Shown here piece by piece: positions 1 to 5,006 of a DNA stretch of 5,006 nucleotides. The notes under the pieces are model-generated. The model did no database searches. It saw only the letters and a list, made by a program, of their open reading frames with translations, and was not told the DNA's origin. The position numbers and the translations under genes were made by a program. The stretch is from an uncultured PS1 clade bacterium (GTDB lineage: Bacteria > Pseudomonadota > Gammaproteobacteria > PS1 > Pseudothioglobaceae). Position 1 is the stretch's first letter; each line of letters opens with the position of its first letter. The stretch lies in assembly GCA_937950605.1 (NCBI GenBank), contig CALFDA010000098.1:1-5006 (forward strand), written 5' to 3'.

Positions 1-129
1 CATGCAGACCCTGCTAGGTTAGCAAGTATTGAGTTGATGCTAGTGGAGCAGATGGTGCAAGACTTGATTTTGGCAAGTGCTAATGTCACTATCAAGCAAG
101 AGACATTTGAGGAGGTTACGAAGCGGTGA
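1..129 (+). CDS. tig: Trigger factor, C-terminal end (5' part outside window)
   Basis: The frame is open from base 1 to a TGA at 127-129 and gives 42 residues. The stretch LVEQMVQDLILASANVT followed by TFEEV aligns with the end of E. coli trigger factor (ALEEQAVEAVLAKAKVT, then TFNELM). The family's C-terminal helical arm ends in this way. Trigger factor is the ribosome-associated chaperone that meets nascent chains at the exit tunnel. The ribosome-binding and prolyl-isomerase domains would lie upstream, outside the window. This end belongs to the chaperone arm. The stop codon is followed by a gene-poor stretch rather than clpP. The identification rests on about 40 residues, so it is probable rather than certain. 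Confidence 0.78.
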   Translation, partial: HADPARLASIELMLVEQMVQDLILASANVTIKQETFEEVTKR

Positions 130-224
130 TGGGGGTTGAAATAGGTGTCAAAATGGCATTTCGTTATAATAAAATGTTAAAGCAAAACACGGCACACGGC
201 AGATTTAATCAAGCAAAAAACTAA
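126..224 (+). CDS. Very small ORF overlapping the tig stop (doubtful)
   Basis: A GTG at 126, immediately followed by an ATG at 129, opens a 32-codon frame ending in TAA at 222-224. The start overlaps the upstream TGA, as in translationally coupled genes. A purine-rich GAGGAGG lies at 109-115, about 10 bases before the GTG. That motif is also explained by two Glu codons in the upstream protein. The peptide (it includes MAFRYNKMLKQ) is basic and has no signal peptide, membrane segment or family that I recognise. It does not look like the start of ClpP. It may be a real small protein, the stub of a lost gene, or chance. Confidence 0.18.
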   Translation: MMGVEIGVKMAFRYNKMLKQNTAHGRFNQAKN

Positions 225-361
225 AATCCAGATAAGACCCTGCATTGAAATCAACTACAAATCAATGAAATAGTTATTCAACAATGGAAAAGTTGTGATT
301 ATGACTCTTAAAATTCAGAAAACTAGTTAGATGCTAAAAGTTTGCTTGCTACGAACAAAAA

Positions 362-514
362 ATGATTGTTAAAGAGTTTAAAAAACTTGTATTTTGCCTA
401 AAACACCAGCTTTTTGGCACTTATGCGTTTAGTATTCCTGAAAAGCGAAAATATGTTTTTGTTGGCAAGTCGTTGTGTGTAAGCATATTTTTTGTTTCAA
501 AACCAGCGTTATAA
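362..514 (+). CDS. Small hypothetical ORF, 50 codons (doubtful)
   Basis: ATG at 362 opens a frame of 50 codons ending in TAA at 512-514, seven bases before the DUF2797 start. The predicted peptide is basic and hydrophobic. It has a lysine-rich N-terminus (MIVKEFKKLVF) and a C-terminal hydrophobic run (SLCVSIFFV) that is too short for a confident membrane helix. No Shine-Dalgarno-like sequence precedes the ATG; the preceding bases are A-rich. I do not recognise it. An open frame of this length is not rare by chance in such sequence, and the stem-loop at 395-419 lies inside it. It could be a small leader or upstream ORF of the operon, but support is weak. Confidence 0.2.
   Translation: MIVKEFKKLVFCLKHQLFGTYAFSIPEKRKYVFVGKSLCVSIFFVSKPAL
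395..419 (+). other. Imperfect stem-loop
   Basis: TGCC at 395-398 pairs with GGCA at 416-419, and AAAA at 400-403 pairs with TTTT at 411-414. The arms are separated by a single T-T mismatch, and the loop is the seven bases CACCAGC. There is no T-run on the 3' side in either direction, so it does not look like a Rho-independent terminator. It could be part of a small RNA or leader structure, or chance; half the stem is A-T pairs. Confidence 0.25.
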
Positions 515-515
515 A
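510..515 (+). promoter_or_regulatory. Possible -10 element of the operon (weak)
   Basis: TATAAA at 510-515 is close to the sigma-70 -10 consensus and lies so that transcription would begin at about 522, exactly at the ATG of the DUF2797 gene. No good -35 is present; the bases 16-18 upstream are only a T-rich run (488-493). A+T-rich sequence gives such hexamers often, so this is a candidate only. The alternative -10, a perfect TATAAT at 165-170, also lacks a -35 at the right distance; the nearest TTGAAA (136-141) is 23 bases away. Confidence 0.2.
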
Positions 516-521
516 TATTAA

Positions 522-1325
522 ATGCAAAAAACAGGCAACATTCAAAAAATGCATGTTACGCTTGATGGCGAAAATGCGCGCTACCAACTGCCAATCGGTA
601 ATGACTTAATAGATATGAATGCGTTGATGGAACGAACCATATCGTTGAAATTTAATGGCAAAATTATTTGCTCAAATTGTGGTGCTCTGACACGAAAAAG
701 CTATGCGCAAGGATTTTGTTATTCTTGCTGTCAAAACCTAGCACGTTGCGATTTGTGCATTATGCGTCCTGAGACTTGTCATCATCATCTAGGTACTTGT
801 CGCGAATCAGCATGGGGCTTGGAAAATTGTTTTACTCCGCATATTGTTTATCTCGCTTTATCATCGGGTGTTAAAGTTGGCATTACCCGCAAAAACAATA
901 CACCTAGTCGTTGGATAGACCAAGGAGCCATAGCTGCATTACCAATACTTGAAGTAGACACACGGCTTAAATCTGGAAAAATCGAACATGCCTTAAAAAC
1001 ACATGTTAATGATAAAACCAACTGGCGAAAAATGCTGAAAAACGAGGTAGAGCAAGCTAATCTTGTTGCTGTAAAGAAGCAATTATTGCCAAAAGTCTTT
1101 GAACTAAGTACAAATTTAGATGCTACAACACTAAATGACGAAGTGCTAAAAATCAACTACCCCGTAGTAGAATATCCAAGCAAGATAGTGTCGTTAAATT
1201 TTGATAAAACGCCTGAGATTAAGGGTGCTTTACAAGGTATAAAAGGTCAGTATTTATTGTTAGATTGTGGTGTTATTAACATTAGAAAATTTAGTTCATA
1301 TAATATTACGTTAACATTGAAATAA
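522..1325 (+). CDS. DUF2797 family protein: cysteine-rich zinc-ribbon-like module plus GIY-YIG-like core
   Basis: This 267-residue protein matches, from memory, the proteobacterial DUF2797 family, whose function is not known to me. Residues 1-45 contain the typical start (TGNIQKMHVTL) and YQLPIG, which supports the ATG at 522 over the in-frame ATG at 549. Residues 50-103 carry ten cysteines, including C50-x2-C53, C66-x2-C69 and C76-x2-C79, then C86 with H87-H89, C93 and C103. This is a likely metal-binding, zinc-ribbon-like module. Residues 108-172 (VYLALSSGVKVGITR, then SRWIDQGA, then KIEHALKTHV and NWRKML) resemble T5orf172/GIY-YIG-type domains in order and spacing. The remaining C-terminal part is not recognised. 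There is no signal peptide or membrane segment, so it should be cytoplasmic. No Shine-Dalgarno is visible before the start. It is the first gene of the run and ends 3 bases before the FKBP gene. Confidence 0.88.
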   Translation: MQKTGNIQKMHVTLDGENARYQLPIGNDLIDMNALMERTISLKFNGKIICSNCGALTRKSYAQGFCYSCCQNLARCDLCIMRPETCHHHLGTCRESAWGLENCFTPHIVYLALSSGVKVGITRKNNTPSRWIDQGAIAALPILEVDTRLKSGKIEHALKTHVNDKTNWRKMLKNEVEQANLVAVKKQLLPKVFELSTNLDATTLNDEVLKINYPVVEYPSKIVSLNFDKTPEIKGALQGIKGQYLLLDCGVINIRKFSSYNITLTLK

Positions 1326-1328
1326 CAC

Positions 1329-1652
1329 ATGGATCAACTACAAATACAAGATATTGAAGTGGGTACAGGTAGGGTTTGTAAGGCTAGAGACACTGTATCT
1401 GTGCATTATACAGGGTGGCTAACTAATGGCAAAAAGTTTGATTCTAGTGTTGATAGAAATGAGCCTTTTGAATTTAAGCTTGGATTAGGACAAGTAATTG
1501 ATGGTTGGGATATGGGCATTGAAGGCATGCTGGTGGGAGGCAAACGTAGGCTGGTCATTCCGTCAAAATTAGCATATGGAGAATTTGGTATGGGTGTAAT
1601 TCCCCCTAGCGCAACCCTTATTTTTGATGTGGAGTTATTAGACATTAAATAA
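1329..1652 (+). CDS. FKBP-type peptidyl-prolyl cis-trans isomerase, single domain, cytoplasmic
   Basis: FKBP enzymes catalyse cis-trans isomerisation of X-Pro bonds and assist folding. At 107 residues this is a minimal single-domain form, the size of human FKBP12 and the small neisserial FKBP. The pocket residues are all present: Y27 in VHYTGWL, F37-D38 in KFDSS, R43, F47, V56-I57 and W60 in GQVIDGW, Y83, I91-P92-P93 and F99 in TLIFDVELLDIK. Catalytic activity is therefore expected. The loop from Y83 to IPP has the length seen in FkpA and is one residue shorter than in FKBP12. There is no signal peptide and no insert domain of the SlyD kind. The gene starts 3 bases after the DUF2797 stop without a visible Shine-Dalgarno, so coupled translation is likely. 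Its clients and the reason for its place here are unknown. Confidence 0.95.
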   Translation: MDQLQIQDIEVGTGRVCKARDTVSVHYTGWLTNGKKFDSSVDRNEPFEFKLGLGQVIDGWDMGIEGMLVGGKRRLVIPSKLAYGEFGMGVIPPSATLIFDVELLDIK

Positions 1653-1663
1653 TCAAAGAAGTA

Positions 1664-2851
1664 ATGAATAAGGATTTTCCACGAATAAAAAGATTGCCCG
1701 AATATGTTTTTGCAATCACTAATAAACTAAAAGTTGAGGCTAGGTCTCGTGGCGAAGATATTATCGATTTTGGTATGGCTAATCCCGATCAACCCACACC
1801 CGAACACATTGTGGAAAAATTAGTGGAGGCGGCGCGTCGTAAGGATACACACCGTTATTCCGTTTCTCGCGGTGTTCCGCGTTTAAGGTGCGCTATCTCA
1901 AACTGGTACAAAAGACGTTTTGATGTTGTTATTAACCCAGAAACTGAGGCGATTGTTACCATTGGCTCAAAAGAGGGATTGGCAAATTTAGCGCAAGCAG
2001 TTGTTGGTAGTGGGGATACCGTCTTGGTGCCTAATCCCGCTTATCCAATTCACCCTTATGGATTTATTATTGCAGGTGCTGATATTCAACACGTGCCTTG
2101 TGGTCATAAAGATGATTTTTTTGTAGAGTTAGAGCGCTCTATCAAAAACACTTTTCCAAAACCAAAAATGTTGGTGCTTAATTATCCGTCTAATCCAACT
2201 ACCGAATGTGTAGAACTAGAGTTTTTTGAACGAGTTATTAAGGTTGCCAAAGAGCACAAAATCTGGGTGGTGCAAGATTTAGCTTATGCAGATATTGTGT
2301 TTGATGGCTATGTGGCACCAAGTATTTTGCAGGCAAAAGGCGCTAAAGAGATTGCTGTTGAATTCTTCTCTTTGTCAAAAAGTTACAATATGCCAGGTTG
2401 GCGGGTTGGTTTTATGGCAGGTAATTCAACTTTGGTAGAGGCACTTGCTAAAATCAAGTCTTATTTAGATTATGGCATGTTCATTCCCATTCAAGTAGCG
2501 GCAATTGAAGCACTAGAAGGGGAGCAGACTTGTGTGCAAGAAATTGCGCAAATGTATCAAGATAGGCGTGATGTTTTGTGTGAAGGGTTAAATGCCATTG
2601 GTTGGCGAATCGTGCCACCTAAAGCCACAATGTTTGTTTGGGCAAAAATTCCCGAGTTTTATCAAGCAATGGGTTCGTTAGAATTTACCAAAAAATTGAT
2701 TAAAATAGCAAAGGTTGGTGTATCCCCTGGTATAGGGTTTGGTGAATATGGTGATAAATATGTGCGCTTTGGCTTGATTGAAAACGAACATCGAACCCGT
2801 CAGGCTGTTCGTGGTATTCGTGAAATGTTTAAACAGGATGGTTTGTTATGA
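1664..2851 (+). CDS. alaC: Alanine aminotransferase AlaC (PLP-dependent, fold type I, class I/II)
   Basis: This enzyme transfers the amino group between glutamate and pyruvate to make alanine and 2-oxoglutarate, in the cytoplasm with pyridoxal phosphate. The 395-residue product aligns with E. coli AlaC (412 residues) nearly end to end, with shared blocks RGEDIIDF (30-36), AIVTIGSKEGLA (96-107), DTVLVPNPAYPIH (118-130), CVELEFFE (182-189), LSKSYNM (237-243), VSPGIGFG (353-360) and VRF (367-369). The PLP lysine is K239. D205 and Y208 should contact the cofactor ring, N177 lies in the SNPT motif, R247 is a likely phosphate ligand, and R368 should bind the substrate carboxylate. AlaC's C-terminal extra tail is missing. 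AAAGAAG at 1655-1661 is a Shine-Dalgarno-like run, although close to the ATG. The gene begins 11 bases after the FKBP stop, and its TGA overlaps the next ATG (ATGA). The family is secure; alanine specificity is inferred from the AlaC match. Confidence 0.95.
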   Translation: MNKDFPRIKRLPEYVFAITNKLKVEARSRGEDIIDFGMANPDQPTPEHIVEKLVEAARRKDTHRYSVSRGVPRLRCAISNWYKRRFDVVINPETEAIVTIGSKEGLANLAQAVVGSGDTVLVPNPAYPIHPYGFIIAGADIQHVPCGHKDDFFVELERSIKNTFPKPKMLVLNYPSNPTTECVELEFFERVIKVAKEHKIWVVQDLAYADIVFDGYVAPSILQAKGAKEIAVEFFSLSKSYNMPGWRVGFMAGNSTLVEALAKIKSYLDYGMFIPIQVAAIEALEGEQTCVQEIAQMYQDRRDVLCEGLNAIGWRIVPPKATMFVWAKIPEFYQAMGSLEFTKKLIKIAKVGVSPGIGFGEYGDKYVRFGLIENEHRTRQAVRGIREMFKQDGLL

Positions 2852-3678
2852 AATTTTCTGCTCAAGAATTTTCCAAATTGAAAAACAAGCGTTTGACGTT
2901 GCTTGGCATGTCAGGTGTTGGAAAAAGCCATTTGGCAAAATTGTTTGCTCTTGATGATAATTGGTATCACTATTCTGGAGATTATCGTATTGGTACTAAA
3001 TATCTAAGTGATGATATTATCGAAAACATCAAGCAAAAAATTAGCCGAGATGCAAGTTTGGCAAAATTGCTAGATAGCATTTATATTGGTATTAGCAATA
3101 GTGTTAATTTTGACAATATGTCCTTAATATCTGATTTTTTAGGCAAAGTTGGCAACCCTGAGCAAGGAGGATTACCTATTGATGAATTTTGCAGGCGACA
3201 AGTGCTACATCGAGAGGCTGAAATTAAAGCCATGTTAGATGTACCTAGATTTATTGAAAAATCTCAACAACAAGGTTATAACCACTTTATCAATGATGCG
3301 GGTGGTTCTTTGGGTGAACTAGACGATGACAGAGTGTATGAAACACTTGCTAAACATACGTTAATTCTTTATATGAAAGCGAATAAATCCAGCGAATCTG
3401 CATTGATTGAACGCGCACAAACACACCCAAAACCTCTATATTATCAGCCTGAATTCCTCAAACGTCAGCTTGGTATTTACTTGCAAGAGAATCATTTTGA
3501 TTATGTTGCACAAATTAATCCAAATGCTTTTATGCACTGGATTTTTCCGCGTTTGCTTGAATACAGAAAACCCAAATATGAAAAAATTGCAAAACAATAT
3601 GGATATATCATCGATAGCGAGCAGTTATATCAATGTAGAAGTATTGATGAAGCGTTGGAGTTAATTCAGGAGGAATAA
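2848..3678 (+). CDS. Uncharacterised P-loop ATPase/kinase-like protein
   Basis: The 276-residue product has a clear Walker A motif, GMSGVGKS (20-27), after a short beta strand (RLTLL), as in small NTPases of the nucleoside/shikimate-kinase type. A conserved-looking block HYSGDYRIGTKYL follows (41-53), then GNPEQGGLP (102-110) and RRQVLHREAEI (116-126). HFINDAGGS (146-154) places D150 after a hydrophobic strand, as a Walker B-like element. ERAQTHPKPLYY (188-199) and a basic C-terminal region rich in Lys and Tyr complete it. There is no signal peptide or membrane helix. I recall similar proteins annotated only as ATPase in proteobacteria, and I know of no established function. A small-molecule or macromolecule kinase is as possible as an ATPase. 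The start overlaps the alaC stop by 4 bases, with AGGA at 2835-2838 as ribosome site. The stop overlaps the metA start by one base, so it is translationally locked between two amino-acid enzymes. Confidence 0.85.
   Translation: MKFSAQEFSKLKNKRLTLLGMSGVGKSHLAKLFALDDNWYHYSGDYRIGTKYLSDDIIENIKQKISRDASLAKLLDSIYIGISNSVNFDNMSLISDFLGKVGNPEQGGLPIDEFCRRQVLHREAEIKAMLDVPRFIEKSQQQGYNHFINDAGGSLGELDDDRVYETLAKHTLILYMKANKSSESALIERAQTHPKPLYYQPEFLKRQLGIYLQENHFDYVAQINPNAFMHWIFPRLLEYRKPKYEKIAKQYGYIIDSEQLYQCRSIDEALELIQEE
3668..3673 (+). promoter_or_regulatory. Strong Shine-Dalgarno of metA inside the ATPase gene
   Basis: AGGAGG, the full anti-16S consensus core, lies 4 bases before the metA ATG and within the last codons of the ATPase gene, whose TAA shares a base with that ATG. 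It is by far the best ribosome site in the run; the DUF2797 and FKBP genes have none. It fixes the metA start at 3678 and suggests efficient, possibly reinitiation-aided, translation of metA. Confidence 0.8.
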
Positions 3679-4739
3679 TGCCATTAATTGCACACTCAGA
3701 TCTGCCTTCTTTTGAGCGCCTTTCCCAAAAAGGTGTGTTGGTTTTATCAAAAGAACGTGCCAACACGCAAACAATTCGTGAACTACACATCGGATTGCTT
3801 AACATGATGCCAGATGCAGCACTTGAGGCAACCGAGCGCCAGTTTTTTCGTCTTATTGGATATTCTAATCAAATTGCGCAGTTTTATTTACACCCTTTTA
3901 CGTTGCCTTCTATTAAACGTGGTGAAAAGGCACAATCGCACATCGATAAATACTACAAAAAATTTGATGCTATCAAGGTGCAAGGATTAGATGCTTTAAT
4001 TATCACTGGCGCATATGTTGAAGACGCAGATTTAACAAAAGCACCTTTTTATCAACATCTTAAGGAAGTAGTTAATTGGTCGTATGATAAAGTTACCTCA
4101 ACACTTTGCTCTTGCTTGGCGACACATGCCGTATTAGAATTTTTATACGGACAAAAACGCCAAGCCATTGGTAAAAAATGTTGGGGCGTATTTCCACATC
4201 AGGTGTTAGACCAACGCCATCCGTTGATGAGAGGTGTTGATACGCGTTTTGATGTGCCGCACTCTCGATATAACGAAATCTCAGAAAGTCAGTTTGATGC
4301 TGCTGGAATTAAGATTTTAGTTAATAGCAAGGTTGGCGTACACCTAGGTGTGAGCGAGGATTTATTAAGAATTGTGTTTTTTCAAGGACACCCAGAATAC
4401 GATACCATCAGCCTTTTAAAAGAATACAAGCGAGAAATTACTGTATATTTGAACAAGAACAGAGGGGATTATCCGCCATTTCCTAAAAATTATCTAGGCG
4501 AGCAAAGTAAGGCTATTTTGAACGAATTTAAAACCAAACTTTTATCTAGCGAATTTTCAATTGAAGATTTTCCTGAAACTTTAATTGCTCAAACACTAAA
4601 CAACACTTGGCATAATACAGTTAGAGGTATTATCAATAATTGGATAGGATGTGTCTATCAGGTAACGCATGAGCAAGTAAATAAACCATTTATGGACGGT
4701 GTTAATCCAGACGACCCTCTAAACCTCAAACAGTTATAA
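3678..4739 (+). CDS. metA: MetA-family homoserine O-acyltransferase (succinyl or acetyl)
   Basis: MetA acylates the hydroxyl of homoserine, the committed step into methionine synthesis, in the cytoplasm. The 353-residue product aligns with E. coli MetA (309 residues) and is longer mainly at the C-terminus. The catalytic triad is visible: C146 in STLCSCLATH (E. coli C142), and H238 and E240 in GHPEYD (E. coli H235, E237). PHSRYNE (194-200) and R252 (E. coli R249) are also conserved. The end NNWIGCVYQVT matches E. coli NWLNYYVYQIT. Two active-site regions differ: MPDAALEATERQF replaces MPKKIETENQF, and E115 stands where E. coli has G111. In studied members of the family, glutamate at that site goes with acetyl-CoA and glycine with succinyl-CoA, so the common succinyltransferase label may be wrong here. 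Translation should be efficient (AGGAGG, one-base overlap with the ATPase gene). No S-box or other methionine-responsive RNA is seen near it. Confidence 0.93.
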   Translation: MPLIAHSDLPSFERLSQKGVLVLSKERANTQTIRELHIGLLNMMPDAALEATERQFFRLIGYSNQIAQFYLHPFTLPSIKRGEKAQSHIDKYYKKFDAIKVQGLDALIITGAYVEDADLTKAPFYQHLKEVVNWSYDKVTSTLCSCLATHAVLEFLYGQKRQAIGKKCWGVFPHQVLDQRHPLMRGVDTRFDVPHSRYNEISESQFDAAGIKILVNSKVGVHLGVSEDLLRIVFFQGHPEYDTISLLKEYKREITVYLNKNRGDYPPFPKNYLGEQSKAILNEFKTKLLSSEFSIEDFPETLIAQTLNNTWHNTVRGIINNWIGCVYQVTHEQVNKPFMDGVNPDDPLNLKQL

Positions 4740-4828
4740 AAATTTCAAAATTGCAGGTAGTTCTACTAGAAGTTCGCTGTGAAAAAACAACATATTACTT
4801 CCGTATTAAGCCCAAAAACCACCATAGA

Positions 4829-5006
4829 CTAACCAAGTATTAAACTACCATCAGCTATCATAGTCGCTAAATCTAATCCTGTTACATTGTTTAAGGTGAT
4901 AGACACATTACTATAATCCCTAAATGTTATAACGCTATCCATGTTGCCATCATGATTGGCATCAAATTCATTAAGAAACATAGGCGCATCAGTTGAGCCT
5001 AATTTT
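4829..5006 (-). CDS. C-terminal end of a probable secreted calcium-binding (RTX-like) protein; 5' part outside window
   Basis: On the minus strand a frame is open from the window edge (first full codon 5003-5005) to a TAG at 4829-4831, giving 58 residues. It contains FDANHDGNMDSVITF, in which D, N, D, N and D alternate as in EF-hand, dockerin or thrombospondin-3 calcium loops; the usual acidic residue at loop position 12 is absent. The tail SITLNNVTGLDLATMIADG, ending LILG, resembles the final beta segment of RTX/type I-secreted proteins, which often end in a strand, then LxxLTADDF-like residues and a few hydrophobics. I infer a large extracellular protein, but the class is uncertain from so short a piece. 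It converges on metA across an 89-base spacer. Coding character is convincing, since only this frame gives a sensible acidic, repeat-like peptide. Confidence 0.7.
   Translation of the reverse strand, partial: KLGSTDAPMFLNEFDANHDGNMDSVITFRDYSNVSITLNNVTGLDLATMIADGSLILG

Larger units (their letters stand above)
130..521. other. 392-base gene-poor stretch between tig and the DUF2797 gene
   Basis: No ORF longer than 50 codons exists here on either strand, and I see no tRNA, rRNA or familiar structured RNA. Stops are scattered in all frames at about the density expected for A+T-rich sequence. Contents that can be named are a perfect TATAAT at 165-170 without a partner -35, a tandem heptamer CACGGCA at 188-201, an imperfect stem-loop at 395-419, a 50-codon ORF at 362-514 and a TATAAA at 510-515. 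The stretch is long for a compact genome and may hold the promoter of the downstream operon, an unrecognised small RNA, or decayed gene sequence. Confidence 0.6.

Noticed and set aside
136..170. TTGAAA (136-141) and TATAAT (165-170) as a sigma-70 promoter
   Set aside because: The spacer is 23 bases, far outside the usual 16-18, and no other acceptable -35 lies at the right distance. The TATAAT alone is not enough.
188..201. Tandem heptamer CACGGCA x2
   Set aside because: It has only two copies, with no further copies nearby; this is likely chance or a minor slippage event.
243..267. Inverted repeat CATTGA/TCAATG with a 13-base loop, and CAAGCAAA (210-217) versus TTTGCTTG (341-348)
   Set aside because: The arms are short and A+T-rich with long or distant loops, as expected by chance in such sequence.
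126..365. A degraded gene reading through the stops at 222, 246, 309, 324 and 363 in the frame of the GTG at 126
   Set aside because: Stop density matches random A+T-rich sequence and none of the translated pieces resembles a known protein.
848..1156. 102-codon ORF on the minus strand inside the DUF2797 gene
   Set aside because: It is antisense to a well-supported gene, its peptide has no recognisable domain, and it is best read as a shadow frame.
1406..1645. 79-codon minus-strand ORF opposite the FKBP gene
   Set aside because: It lies entirely opposite a strongly conserved FKBP domain and its product is low-complexity Ser/Pro-rich.
3407..3805. Alternative frames (3407-3664 + and 3608-3805 -) across the ATPase-metA junction
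   Set aside because: Both overlap the two real genes, have no family resemblance, and are not needed to explain the tight start/stop junction.
4754..4780. Possible terminator in the convergent spacer (TTCT at 4761-4764 with AGAA at 4768-4771, flanked by CAG/CTG)
   Set aside because: The core stem is only 4 bp, the outer pairs are separated by mismatches, and neither side has a proper T-run directly after the stem.

Overview
The window is A+T-rich bacterial DNA (G+C judged by eye to be well under 45%, not counted). Most recognisable proteins resemble gammaproteobacterial families. The aminotransferase matches E. coli AlaC almost residue for residue through its core, and the MetA, FKBP and DUF2797 proteins are of proteobacterial type. 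Low G+C combined with these families would suit a marine sulfur-oxidising gammaproteobacterium of the SUP05/Thioglobaceae kind or a related symbiont. That placement is an inference from memory of such proteins, not a search result.

Layout: (1) 1-129, + strand, the last 42 codons of a gene that I read as trigger factor (tig). (2) 130-521, a 392-base stretch with no convincing gene. It holds two very small ORFs, an imperfect stem-loop and weak promoter-like hexamers. The clpP gene often found after tig is not here. (3) 522-4739, five tightly packed + strand genes: a DUF2797 protein, a cytoplasmic FKBP-type prolyl isomerase, the alanine aminotransferase AlaC, an uncharacterised P-loop ATPase and a MetA-family homoserine O-acyltransferase. 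The junctions are +3, +11, -4 and -1 bases, which strongly suggests one operon. (4) 4740-4828, a short convergent spacer without a convincing terminator. (5) 4829-5006, - strand, the C-terminal 58 codons of a protein with an Asp/Asn-rich calcium-loop-like motif, resembling the tail of a secreted RTX-type protein. This gene is too short in the window to appear as a normal ORF.

How the genes may work together: AlaC moves amino groups between glutamate and pyruvate, and MetA activates homoserine at the entry to methionine synthesis. The last part of the operon is therefore amino-acid metabolism, with an ATPase of unknown role locked between the two enzymes by overlapping start and stop codons. 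The first two genes (DUF2797, FKBP) have no obvious metabolic link and may simply be co-transcribed.

Nothing here is a clear new defence or mobile system. The points most worth a second look are: the resemblance of the DUF2797 core to GIY-YIG/T5orf172-type domains; active-site differences in MetA, including a glutamate at the position known to set acyl-CoA choice; and the coupling of the ATPase to metA.
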